Origin: Norana najaformis
Lineage: Eukaryota; Annelida; Clitellata; Crassiclitellata; Hormogastridae
Length of the DNA: 64,000 nt
Direction: 5' to 3'
Assembly: GCA_964023275.1 (NCBI GenBank)
Contig: OZ029927.1
Location: 9,223,720 to 9,287,719 of the forward strand
Below the pieces are notes generated by a model. It had not been told where the DNA came from. It did no database searches and saw only the letters and a program-made list of their open reading frames with translations. Shown here piece after piece: positions 21,609 through 33,249 of this stretch. The position numbers and the translations under genes were made by a program. Numbering within the stretch: the stretch's first letter is position 1; the number at the start of each line of letters is the position of its first letter.

Positions 21609-22126
21609 AACTGTATTCTGAAACAGCGCGCAACTGTTTATTCTGTAAAAGGCGCACGGTAAATGACTCTCTTAAGATGCGCTGATCCTTTGCATGGGCT
21701 GTTTTATCGATGTTTACTTGGCCTGTCCCGCTTAAAATTTTCCGTAATCTCTAATCAAAGGTCCAGAGTGTTGACTGACGTGTACTTTTGAATCGGAAAC
21801 CATATAACCTTTAACCGCAAAGCCTTTTCCCAACGTTGCACGATGTCGGTTGCCAAATAAATAAACATCGGGCTCCCGCAACCAGGATAGACTAGACGGC
21901 GGCGCACATCTCCCTAGATGTTATGATTTTAATTTCTAGCTGCATTTTTCTATAAAATGCTCTTATTAACAGTTTAGTGATCTGTATTGGCCAATGAATT
22001 GTTTTTCTGGATAATGTTTCTGCCTCTACAGCTGAGATAAATCTTTAGTAATTTTTTAATGCTTGTGTTGATTTGCGCCCCCATTTGCGTATTGGGCTTA
22101 TGTTGAAGTATTCCTGTTAGGCAACC
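21609..22126. other. UGT-I 5' flank
   Basis: No gene is seen. It is closely matched at 53992-54510 and, more distantly, at 4437-4916. Confidence 0.55.
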
Positions 22127-22285
22127 CATAACCATTAAGCATATATCATTATGGACAGTAAGAAGTCTGGATTCTGTTGGATGAAACTTACTGTGTTCAT
22201 ACTGAACGATTTGTGACTTGGAAGAAAGTTCATTTTGCACGCGTTCCATAACTGCCCGTTTAAAGAATTTCAATACAAAATTCAA
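22127..22285 (-). mobile_element. Antisense L2/CR1 LINE RT fragment
   Basis: The minus strand reads LNFVLKFFKRAVMERVQNEL, then SKFHPTESRLLTVHNDI, a standard L2/CR1 RT segment comparable to LNFVSKFFERVVMDR...KFHSSESA in the LINE at 15991-17700. It lies about 520-680 bp upstream of a UGT start. It is shared with 54511-54669 and, in decayed form, with about 4917-5010, so it predates the module duplications. Confidence 0.75.
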
Positions 22286-25200
22286 AGTTCAGATGGGTCT
22301 GTAATTAGGTCGCTTGAATCGATTGTGTCATTTATCTCAGCGCACTCTTGAAAGGAATATCCTCATTGTGGTGTGCGTGCTTGCGTGCGAGCCTGCTTGG
22401 GTGTGTGTGTGTGCGTGATAGTATTCGCTCAAAATAGGACACTAACAAGGCAGTTGGCATCAACTACAGCGATACAACACTAACATGTGCATTGACCAAT
22501 GAGATAGGTAGAATCCTGCGACGCGTTCGAATAACAGGGTTTCGAAATCTCTGCCAGTGTGTTATTGTCCAGAAATTTAGGCATGAGTCGCTACCCTCGG
22601 CCAACGAAATGACAAAGTCCATTCTGCTGGTTGTTATTTCGACTTCTTACTAGACATCGTTGCGAAGATGCAGGAATAGTTGCTGGACTTTAACCAAAAG
22701 AAAAGTGGACCGATACTTAAAGTTTACGAAGGGGCAATGGAACCTTCTTCATCGTGGTATGTAGGCCTAATGTTCCACTAAAACTCCAAACTCTTCCGCT
22801 CAGCCGCCGACCGTTTCGGTGCCAGGGACACAAATCTTGTCAATATGAATGATTTTACTATAGGCCTAGACATGTAATTTTATGCTCTTTTCGGTCTCTC
22901 GGTCTCTCTGTCTCTCTCTCCCGTTCTGTCTGGAATTATTAATAAAAAGCAACTTTAAGTCAACGCTTATCATCAAATTTTTTAAGGATTCGCGTTGTCT
23001 TCCACTGATATATGCTACTATTGTAATGTATTTATTTGTTCTAGCATTTCTGTATTTTTAGATAGACTGTAAAAAGGAGAACTTTGTTTTGTCTTTGTTC
23101 TTGTTGACTGTTTTGTACCTTGCACACTATCAAATGATCTCTTCACACCATAGAATTTATTCTTCCACAATGACATCCTCGTAATGTCTGACTGAGTATG
23201 GCCTTTCATGGTTATTATCTGATTCTAGACTACCATACTAAGCCGTGTAAGACGAAAATTTCTCAATTGGCCCGGTACTTCACCTATTGCGAGAGGTTGA
23301 CATCATAACTCTGATTTTATTCCAGCTATCTGTTCCAGGTTTGTGTCGCTGGATCTTGCCGTTCTATTTTGACATCGATTGTATCAGATTATGCAAGATA
23401 ACGACTTAGTTAAGTTTGGCCTTTTTTCTATGGCATCTTTACCATGAAGATGCCATACCGAGAAGGCCAATCTGAAAAGGCCATACTGAAAAAGTATGTA
23501 CACATTGTCTTAATTCTAGGAAGTTAAAAGACCAGACATTTGCTCTGAAAAGATTCCCGACTTGCATCAAGGTCCCTGGCTAAAGAGAATTAGTTGTTGT
23601 ACAAAATTTTGATTGAATCGCTATGCTGCTGTCAAGGCCAAGGCTATCCGTCAACGCGAAAATGCTCCAAATACTCGCCAGATGTCGTCGTGATATTACA
23701 GGAATGTCAGGGCTACTCGTAAGATGTTGTTACAGAACAATCGTAATCCCAAGATTTGAACAAATTTCGTCCTCACAAAATGTCGCTACAGATCATCTTC
23801 TTGAAAATACTAAGACATTGTGTAACCTTCTAGAACGCGCTTATTGAGAATAGTCGTCAATGGCCTACAGCCCTCCATTGCTATGATATAGGGCCTACTG
23901 TAAATAGTATCAATAAGCTTCAAAAGCGTCAGAAAACACCAAGAATGTTCTCCAGTCGGAAGGTGCTGACTATGTAAGTTGTGCCTCGATTGCGAGGAAA
24001 AGGTCTGAAGACAGATTGCAAGCAGATTCAAAGCCGAATAATACCGTTGCTACGCTGAGACCTTTTTGACGTAAACGTAACACAAAACACCAGTTGAGTT
24101 ATGTATGATACTTTCTTACTAGAAAACGGTTGATTGGTACGCTGATGTGCTTTTCTGCAAGATGCAAGTAAATACCACGTCTGAGTGACCACAGGCGGAC
24201 TTATAACCTTGAAGGCGCTTCGTCACCGGCGCCCTACAGGCTATACGCCGGCGCTCCTCAGGCCACACCCGTACATGGTGGACTTCCAGAATGTGACGCC
24301 CCTCTGGAAATGCTCTTTGCCACACAAGCAATCCTGTTGATGTTCCGTTCCTGGCAGGATAGAGTATAATTGAACACCTTGGCAGTTGCATAGCTGAAAG
24401 CATCGGTTAGAGCTTGCGCATGCTTAGTTTAAAGTCCATAGCGTCGTATTAAATTACCTGAAGGAATAGAGTACAAAATTCAATCACTTACCTACAACGC
24501 ACTTCAATCCTCTCAACCAGCATATCTTCTTCAGCTATTTGCAATCAAGCCACTCCGTTCAACCCGTTCCTCTTCTGCCCTAACACTTCTCCGCCCTTTC
24601 GTCACCTCACCCTTAAGTTTGGAAATCGCTCTTTAGCCATAGCTGTCCCACCTCTCTTCCGCATGGCAGTCAGAAGATCCAAAAGTGTCGCACGGTCATA
24701 GGTACATCTGTAAGCGATTGTGGCTATCTCATAGACAGTTATGCCGCGTCAGTTATTTAACAACTTCAGCAATATAACAATTAACAGCTGACTGCATAAC
24801 CCGCACCCGTCTACCACCCAAGGCCAAAGATACAGTCCCTCCTGCAATGAAAATCCAGAATTCTAAGAGGGGAAGTCAACGAAGCCGTACTGTACTCATA
24901 AAAATATTCTTGACTGCTATTTCTGATAACTAAGGGTGAGATGAGAATTTTGCCAAAGTAATTATTGGATACTTACTTATTCACTTTCTGTAATTTAACA
25001 ATTTGTCGCGACATTTCGTGTAATTAACTAAGTACCATAGAATATTTGTCGAGTCTGTCTGATTGGTTAACCAAATCGTTGCGTTATTTAGTCTAACGAT
25101 TTCGATGTAGCCTGTCCATCTGGCGATTGAAAAGCTAATTACGACTAACTATTACATATTACACATTTTTCTTACAGTAAAAGATATTTCAACGCTTGCC

Positions 25201-25435
25201 AATCATAGGCAACGCAAATTGAACAAGGACAACCAGAGCAGGACCAATAACATAACGAATAACAACAGTCGCAAAAAACTTCCAAGCAACAACGTGGAGT
25301 CTTGGAAAAAACGACGGTTGAGCTGCCGCTCGTCCTCTAAATCAAACCGGGTATGTGCCAGCCTGACTATCCCTAAAGGTCTGATTGTAAAAGGATTCGA
25401 TTGCGTTTGATCCAACAATGGTGCGGAAATACGCC
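22286..25435. other. Long UGT 5' flank, no convincing gene
   Basis: No gene is seen. It contains a GT/GC-rich run (about 22370-22420), a TCTG/TCTC tract near 22890-22925, a copy of the GC-rich palindromic block (about 24185-24420), and an old retroelement-like tail GAGATGAGAATTTTGCC...ATACTTACTTATTCAC (about 24930-24975). It is colinear with 5445-7000 and with 54670-57800. The stretch 23850-25400 is much more diverged from unit 2 than its surroundings. Confidence 0.55.
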
Positions 25436-25612
25436 AAGGACCCTCTGTGCGTGAAGACCCCAGGTTGGCGTCCCGGTCGTGGCTTGTTTCAGAGATTTAA
25501 ATCTCAGACTAGTACGGTCCGTGCACGGGGACCTTAGGCGGCGTGGCGCCCATTCAAACGGGCAGCGGTAATAAAGGATCTCACCCGATAAATTCATTGC
25601 AAAATGAGCAGG
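25436..25612 (-). repeat. Dispersed SINE-like repeat, inverted copy
   Basis: The minus strand matches the repeat at about 9850-9990, including the GGGCGCCACGCC core and the CCGTGCACGGACCGT palindromic stretch. A 3'-shortened copy is in unit 2 at about 57895-58015. Confidence 0.45.
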
Positions 25613-27213
25613 ATCGAGTCCATGCGTTCACTATATAAAACCACATTTATTTACCATATATTTGTGGCAAAAAGGAGATAAAATAGAAAATTACCAAGTA
25701 ATAAGTGGAGAGCGATTATGAAGGCGAATTGCTTAAAAGAAAAGCCGATACGACAACGATATTATTTGTTGGAATTAAAGAACAAGTTCACCATCTTCTT
25801 CCCTTCTTCCTCTTGTCTCTATCTGCTCTCTAATCCCAAACACCACCCCTTTAGCTGCCACGATGTCTCTCCATCTGACTTTTGGATCTTGACCTGAAAC
25901 CGAACCCTTTTGCCTATCGATTTTGTTTTGACTAAGCGCCTGTGAATTAGCTGGTCCCCGCGGCGCGGCTTTCGGTGTGCGCCGTAGAAACTCGGAATTA
26001 CGATTATGATTACGATCTTGAAGAGCTGCGAAAATATGGATGGCGTCAGCAGTAACCATGAATAAGTAGAGATAAATGGTGAATGAAAAATGGAGTAGTG
26101 CTTTTGTAAAAGATGGAGGAAAGATTATGTGGTTTAAAACAGGAGACAAGAGGGAATCTTGTGTCTCGAAGGAAGCGTGACAGGCGATAAATGAAAGGAA
26201 ATTTCTTTAAGAGAAGATTGAACAGTCAGAACAAATGTAGTCGGTCAACAAGAAATTGAAAAAGATGGACGAAGAGATGATAAAGACTCATGAAGAGCAG
26301 ATAAAGGAAAGGAATCCTTGGGTTTGTGCTCTACGCTTGGGAGCCCGCCATTGGTGACTGTGCTTGTTACTGGAGAACATTTTCCTCCTAAAGAACCTTA
26401 ACATCATGTAGAATGGCGAACAGAGCGCGGCTGATTAGTTTCTGTTGAAGAGGCGCTATATAAATTTTCGATAGCTTTTCCGAATACAATGTTGATCACA
26501 TGGCTACAAATGCCGTTGATATTTTATTCAGCATCTTTATTGTCAGATTTTTTTCATTTAATTTATTGCTTCACAAAAAAGCAACTTATAAAGAATATTA
26601 CATAAAAATTTATGTGGGAAATAACAGGCAGACCCAGAAAGAACCGTGTTTCGCTTATTTTCGACGCCTACGTTACATAGAATGCTATTTGAAATGACGA
26701 ATATTCAACTTAATAGGACTCTGTTTCAAGTGGACTTGAGCAAACAGAACCTTTATAATAAGAACCAACTTAACTAAGAAAATGAATTAATTGGCACAAA
26801 TTCACTTATTGTGTTCACTCAGATATGCGAAAATGAACTGATTCGCTCAAATTCACTAATTGTATTCATTCAAATGTTCGTGCATATAATGCTTATTGGG
26901 CAGAATACGAATGTCATGAGATAAATTGTTCCATAAATAAGGACCAATTCATTTAATAGAAAATAGATTAGGGTTTGGTCTTACTGGAATTGCCTGAGGA
27001 GTGTAAGTTCGGGCAAACTGGTAAAAGATTTCTGGCAATGCATAAATTAGCACCTCATTCCATACTTGAAATCTGTGATTTCGGCCTCTAAGGCTCCCTT
27101 CAATCTCGAGGTTCAGTTTAATGTCATCCCTCGTGATGCCTCGCCTCGGCCTAATGATTTGTGACTGTAGGCCTCCGTACATGATTACTGGAGTTGCTGG
27201 ATTGTCCTCCTGC
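25613..27213. other. Intergenic flank module
   Basis: No gene is seen. It contains the pyrimidine-rich/GCGGCGCGGC block (25790-26010) and the module marks near 26320 and 27110, as at 10840-12250. It is closely matched at 58020-59802, except for a 178-bp segment present only there. Confidence 0.55.
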
Positions 27214-27269
27214 TAACACCCTGCATGGTTTCGTTGATACGAAGTCGAGGCAGACACAGGGAATCTAGA

Positions 27270-27497
27270 TAAAATCTAGCAGGGTTGATGTAGGGCATGA
27301 TAAGTAATTGGTAAGAATGCTGGGATTCGAACGCGGAGAGTACGGGGACATGCCTCCCTGAGGCCCCATCACTGTGTGGCTGTGTGGGAACGTATAACAA
27401 CTTCTTCACTTTCCTACTTTTACATTTGCTCAGAGGAATACGCTGATGCCTAGTCATTAGGTTGTGGCGCTTAATACATACAGAAGTAATGATGATC
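27270..27497 (-). repeat. Possible tRNA-derived SINE fragment
   Basis: The minus strand contains CGCGTTCGAATCCCAGC at about 27321-27337, a good B-box match, in a stretch with no counterpart in the sister module near 18970-19030. An A box could not be placed confidently and no poly-A or repeat tail is obvious. Confidence 0.25.
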
Positions 27498-28004
27498 TGA
27501 TACGTGACCGTCCGTGGAATACTTTGCCCCATGTGACAGTCACCAAACCCTCCATCCTTTTTGATCCGTAAAAGAATGCTAACGCAATTTGGGGAGTTGA
27601 AAAGGGTCTTGTCGTTGGATTGCTACGATACTGTTTGCGCCTAAGTTGATACATCCTTCAACCTCAGAACCACGTTTTAGGAGCTCCTGTAAAGGCATAT
27701 AAACAGTTGTGTTTCAATCATCTTTGCTTATTTTGCCGTGAATGTCTGCTGGAGTTCTAAAGAAGGCCAAGGGATTTCTTATTTAAGGATCATATCGAGT
27801 GGGAGATGACATTTAATCCTGCCGGCAGACTTGCAATAGGATATCTAACCATAGAACCATTACTATGTAGGGTTTTCGCAAAGTGCTATGTTCTGTCACA
27901 ACTAATCTTGTTTTTCAAGGGCTAAAGTGAACTGTAATAAAAGAATTTGGTGTAGTGACTTCAACAAAGGCGATTACAATTATTCAAAAAGTTTTATAAT
28001 TATA

Positions 28005-28032
28005 TTAATAATAATAATTATAATAATAAAAA

Positions 28033-28075
<43 letters not shown>
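28005..28075. repeat. (ATA)n/(TTA)n palindromic microsatellite
   Basis: An ATA-rich run followed by a TTA run makes a self-complementary hairpin-prone tract. The sister flank has only a shorter imperfect version at about 2334-2380. Confidence 0.8.
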
Positions 28076-28540
28076 GTTTGTTTTACGCGAGGTGGAAATG
28101 ACCCATCAGAAGTTTTTAAAAGTGAGCAAAGAAATTTAAAACAACATCTGTAACGGCTAAGTCGCGTCATGTCCTGGCAGAGTAGATGTGCCATGTGTAT
28201 TGTTGTTGTGTTGTTGCTATGTTGTTAATGTGTTGTGTTGCTGTTGTTGTTGTAGCGAGACTTGATTTCAGCCACTACAATTCTTTAAATATTCCAATAA
28301 ATATAATACTTTGCAATGCTTAATATAACATATAACTGCATATAACAGTGTAATTCTGGATTGCTGTGCTCGTGTCTGTGCTTAAGAGGAGAAACCCCAG
28401 AAATTCCGAATGAAAGTCATAAAGTAAACAAGTGCATTATTTTACGATTCAGCTTCTAAAATGGTTCAGTTTTAGCACTGGAATTCCATTATCAATCGAT
28501 ATTCAATGTAATTTTATGTTCAGAGTAGAGTACGTTTTTA

Positions 28541-30132
28541 TTAACCGTGTTTCAATTTTTGCAAGCCCTGCTTGTTCTCAGACACGATTCCCTTTCTTGT
28601 TAATTCGGGTTTTGCGTACCAGAGTTTCCGAAGCAACACAGCCGCCAGATATTTAATCAGAACGGTAATGGCTAAGCCAAAGATCACCAGCACTCCGAAA
28701 ACATCCAGCATCAGGAATTGATAGAAAGACAAATCGAGATCCTTAGAACGCAGGTGGCTTCCGCCATATTTGATCACCTGCTCGATCCAGTGGACCGCCT
28801 TCTGTCGAGGGGTTAACGGCTCGTCTCGAAATATCTCCGACGCCCTTTTGATTGCCTTCTTGTACTTTTGGTTGTTCAGAACCTCTTCTATGGTTGTAAA
28901 GAGCTCGTCAGACGTGAATGTGAACATGTTCAGCTTGATGCCATAGCCTTTTTCGTGGGCCAGTTGACAGTTCATCTCCTGGTCGCCAAACATCGGAAGC
29001 CCGACGAAAGGAATGCCGTGGGAGAGCATCTCGTGTTGGCCACTGTTGCCGCAGTGCGTTATGAACAGTCTGGTATTCGTGTGGCCAAGCAGGTCGTTCT
29101 GTGGCAACCATGAGGACAGTTTCACGTTTTTCGGGATGATGATCCCGTCACTCGGAAGTTCCATTCGGGCGATCACCGTCTGTTTGAGGCGCGAGAAGGC
29201 TTCGAGAAACTTCTGGATCGTGTTCTGGGGTATGTGACGTATCATGGAACCGAGGCTCATCACAACAATACCGTGTTTGTTTTCGTTGAACAAGGCTTCC
29301 CACTCTGGTTCCAAAGTCTCTGCCGGTCTGGTGGATATTCCGGGGACCGGAACAAGATATGGAAAGGCTGGCAATGGGACCCCCATGTGGTAGTCGATAT
29401 CCGTCAGAATCAGTTCCGACTGCCTTACGAGCTCCTTCCACGAATGGAGTTCAGGAGCATACATTTGAAGAAGGGTTGTGTTTCGAGCTTCCGGATGTAG
29501 TACTGACGTTTCAGCAATAATGAAGGCAAATAAATTTGTTATTCTGCCTATAATAGTCATCTCATCCACAATGGGATACCGTCCGAGGATGCGATGGAAG
29601 GAAGGCAGTGCAGGTATCCGTAGTTCCCATGGCAACAACATTGTGGCCATAGAAACGAAAGGTATCTCGAGATATCGAGCCAGGATCAGATTGCAAGGAC
29701 AGTAGACGAACGGTTCGAGAAACGCCAGATCGAATTTGATTTCCTTTGTTAAACGCTTGAATGCTTCGTCTTGCATCATAAACGTACAGTCACGGTTGAT
29801 CATTAACGATGCGAGGTATTCAGGAGATGCCTGATCGAAGGCAACTTGCGCCATTGCCTTATCGAAGTCGTCTGTCAGTCCATATACCACATCGTCTGGT
29901 ATGTGGTAGTAATCTTAATTCCGAGTCTCTCCAGCTTCTCAGGCTTTTCTAAACGCGATCCCATTGCCATGTAGACTTCGTGACCTCTGGCGATCAATTC
30001 GGAAGCTACTGCAGACTGGACCATGACGTGGCTTTTGCCCTGCGGTCCGGACATAATGATTTTCGATCCGACAGCTTCGTCTGGTATCAAGAAACTCAGA
30101 CAGGCGAACACAGTTAAAATAAGGAACTCCAT
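28541..30132 (-). pseudogene. UDP-glycosyltransferase pseudogene, subfamily I, 4-bp frameshift
   Basis: The ATG at 30132 opens MEFLILTVFACLSFLIPDEA, with His35 (GKSH) preserved. A 4-bp deletion near 29911, relative to the GGTAGTAGAGTATCTTA of other copies, shifts the frame after GIKI (residue about 74). The original frame then continues uninterrupted from codon 83 to the stop at 28541, with LAFLEPF, WLPQNDLLGH, HCGNSGQHE, the membrane segment and a KPELTRKG-type tail. Apart from the deletion the gene is well preserved, which suggests recent loss. It lies in a block missing from unit 2 and has a sister at 2847-4436. Confidence 0.9.
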
Positions 30133-31190
30133 AATTCAGTTCTGCAACAGCACGCAACCGTTGATTCTATAAAAGACACGGAAAATAATTCCCTCTTAAG
30201 TTACGTTGATTCTTTCTTCGAGTGTCTTGTTAGATGCTTTCTTCGTGTGTCCTAGTTTTTCAATGTTCCATTGTCTTTTATCGATCGTCTGGACGGGGTA
30301 TTGGTTTATGTCTGCTTTATATCAGAAACTACGGAATCTTTTTAACCACAAGACCTTTTGTAGCAGTACTATATGTTTTTTATTTAAACATTTATATAAA
30401 GTTGTAAAATCATCATCGTAATCATCATGATCATGATCATTATCATAGTCAATATTGCGTTCATTGTTCGAAATTTAATATTGCGTTCATTGTTCGAAAT
30501 TGCGGCATGCAAATTCGTTATATATATTTATGTTAGAATTTTTAGAAATATCTGTAAAAAAGCGAGGCCATAGAGTCATGATTGTCTAGAACCACAGCTG
30601 ATGTGTTAAACTATGAGCCTGTCACCCCGTATTTAGAGCTCTGCTTTGGTTTACTGTTAAGCAAAGAATTTGTTTCAAATTGATGCTCATTGTACATAAA
30701 ACATTGAACTCATTGGCCAACGACAATAGTTGAAATCAGTCCTTCCGCAGACCTATCACTCTGTAACTAGGCCATCTGATTGTATATCTCTGGTGATACT
30801 TAGAGCTGAATTGTTCTTCAGTGGCGAGCTTTTTCGTTTGCAGGACCTAAAATTTAGAACTTGCTTCCCGCATCTATTCGTTCTGCTCAGTTGCTTCTGT
30901 CAGTTTCGTCTTAAGTCAACACTTTGGTTTTGAAATTCCTAATCCACCCTAGACTGCCATCCTGTTTTGGTTGAATGACTCTCTGGATAATGATCTGACT
31001 GAAGCTTGATTTCTGTGTACCACCGATTACTGCCGTGTGCATTAGATACCGGCGTTAAAATGTTGCAAATTACAATTACAATCGCGGCTTAATTAATCTC
31101 GCCTATAAACTTAGATCATTTCAGGCTATAATGCAACACCTTTGTTTGCGAAATGAAACCACAAACCATTTACGAAGCAAACCGAATAAC
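30133..31190. other. 5' flank unique to unit 1
   Basis: No gene is seen. The first 250 bp resemble 15290-15490, upstream of another UGT-I. A 27-bp sequence (AATATTGCGTTCATTGTTCG...) is duplicated in tandem at about 30451-30505, beside an ATCATG-rich run. Confidence 0.5.
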
Positions 31191-31409
31191 CTAGATGCAG
31201 TGGCGCAACTTTGGTCTGGAATAGTAATATGCTGGTAGAACAGCAGTGTACTTCGCAGACTTTCTTTCAGCTGCTACTTCAGCGGCATCAAATGCGGCCT
31301 CGCCAGATCTTTGACAATCAGATTCTGCCAAAGCTGTCAATGACGGTGACCTCCAAGATCCGACGTTTTCTTCTGCTGTTGTGAAAAAAGGTGTCCAACA
31401 GTGATTCAA
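31191..31409 (-). mobile_element. Possible LINE ORF2 C-terminal fragment
   Basis: The minus strand reads SPSLTALAESDCQRSGEAAF followed by DAAEVAAERKSAKY, resembling the C-terminal region of some retrotransposon ORF2 proteins (an AxxAExxKxxKY pattern). It is short and opens without an ATG. The assignment rests only on that pattern. Confidence 0.3.
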
Positions 31410-31968
31410 CTAATGCATATGATAATAATATAAAAATCTTGCGCCAATACAAATGGTAATCCTGAATTGAATTTACAGCTAACCATAGAGTTTTTTACGA
31501 TTAAACGAATTGAAATAGCAATTGAGAAGACATGCCTACTCGCACTTCCAGGCTATTATGACACAAATGTCTAGGTACATGTAAGGGGAAGATTTATTGT
31601 GCGCCGTTCTATACTGTTGATAGTCTACATGTGAGAAGTATGCAATGAGGCAAACGACCCGACAGCCTTGTACGGCGTGTAATGTAGATATGTGTACTCT
31701 GTCTGCTGTATTTGAGAACAACTCGTTTGATTGGATTAGGTTGTTGCACTGCTGATAAACGAGGTCTAGAGTCCCAAGAAATGCAACCTGAGACATCTAT
31801 GCGGAAGACCATAGGATACATGCAATGTATGTTCTGATTTTTATCCAGTTTGTAGGCCTACTAGAAGATGATATTAGATCTGTTTAGTGTCAGTTATCTA
31901 GAAATTTAATATTGCGCCTTTTAAAAGTACGTCTCAAATCAGCTGCCTTTGCTGCTATGACTGGTGTC
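31410..31968. other. Spacer, no gene
   Basis: Nothing recognisable. From 31581 it is closely matched in unit 2 (59803-60192). Confidence 0.5.
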
Positions 31969-32999
31969 CAACATTAGAAACTGATAGAGGGGCAACTCCA
32001 TGGCGGGCGATCGCAGATGACGTCCGCCATGTTTGATCACGTGCTCGATCCGGTAAACTGCTTCCTGTTGTGAGCTCATCGGTCGATTTCGAAAAATTTG
32101 CGAAGCCTTGTTGATACTCGAACTGTATTTCGGATTACGAAGCACCTCTTCGATATTTGCACGAAGTTCCTCAGAACTGAAATCATGTATATCCATGCAC
32201 AAGCCGAAGTCTGTCGTCATTGTTATATGGCAGTTGATGTGCTGGTCGACAAAAAGTGGTAAGCCAATGAATGGGATGCCATGACAGAGCGCCTTGTGTA
32301 GACCATTGTTGCCGCAATGCGTGATGAAGTGCTTGGTGTTCGGATGACCAAGGATGTCATTCTGAGGTAGGTAACCGAGAGAACAGCTTCACGTTCTTTT
32401 GTACATCGACACTTTCCCGTACCGTTAACCTAGCGGCTGTCTGGTTGAGCAGCGAAAATGCCTCGAATAACTGATGAGTGGTCTTTAGAGCAAATGGTTT
32501 GTTATGGTTCCAAAGTTTTATAAGATGTTCTGTCGTTGCTGTAGAGTGCATTGGAATTCGGATCCCAGACGCTTTGCAGGTTTTGTGGTCATTCCAGGGA
32601 TGGCTATGATGTTTGGAAACGTGGGAATAGCCACTCCGAGATGGTGATCGGTTTCTAGCAAAACCAATTCTGATTGCCTCACGAGGTCTTTTCACGAATC
32701 AAAGTGCGGAGCGTAGCGTTGCAGAAGCGTCTCATTTCGGTGGCCGGGTGAGAAGATAGCCAGTTCTGCGACGAAGTAGGTTAACAGGTTGCTGAACCTT
32801 CCGCTAAACGTTGACTCGTCGGTACTTGGGAACGATCCTAGAAGCGAGAAGAACGGAGGAAGAGCAGGTATTCGCAGTTCCCACGGTAGCACCGTCGTTG
32901 TCACAGAAATTAAAGGTATTTCAAGGTAGGCAGGGAATATAGCAAAGCAAGTAGGTATTAGCATCATCTCTACTATAGCAATATCAATTATCAATTTCA
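31969..32999 (-). pseudogene. Truncated UGT subfamily II pseudogene
   Basis: Homologous to residues about 133-477 of the gene at 7615-9132. The 5' third (signal peptide, catalytic His) and the membrane anchor are missing. Lesions include TGA at 32692-32694 replacing Trp in DSWKDL, and an insertion near 32370 (GGTAGGTAACC against GGTAGCC) that shifts the frame. Recognisable pieces are IDIAIVEMMLI, RIPALPPFFSLLG, THCGNNGLH, MDIHDFSSEELRANI and QFLMLD. Both ends are abrupt. The unit 2 copy at 60193-61223 shares the same lesions, so it was dead before the duplication. Confidence 0.9.
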
Positions 33000-33249
33000 C
33001 AGAATTAAAACCGCTTGCTGTCGATTTAACCCATCAACACTTCTCGTTTATTCACAAACCGCCCTTTAAAGCATTTTAGGAACCTTTAACAGAATTCCTG
33101 TAAAATCATTGACCGGGATTTCTCTCGCGACCCCGATAGATAAGTTAACGATGCTCCTTCAGACCTTTTTCCGAAAAGAACTTCGTTCATAGAATCTTCT
33201 AGAATGATACAGTTCTAAACATTTGGCATGCCAGAGAATTGTGACATTG
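33000..33249. other. Spacer between pseudogene and minisatellite
   Basis: No gene is seen. It is nearly identical to 61224-61473. The TTGCTAGTSACCGCAATG motif at its right end is the entry into the minisatellite and is repeated inside the array. Confidence 0.55.

Larger units (their letters stand above)
27214..31580. repeat. 4.37-kb block present in unit 1, absent in unit 2
   Basis: In unit 2 the sequence GGATTGTCCTCCTG (about 59789-59802) joins directly to TAAGGGGAAGATTTATTG, which in unit 1 starts at 31581. The block carries a whole UGT-I pseudogene and flanks. Its part 27498-30132 is a close copy of 1831-4436, so the block, not just the gene, has a sister in the window. Confidence 0.85.
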
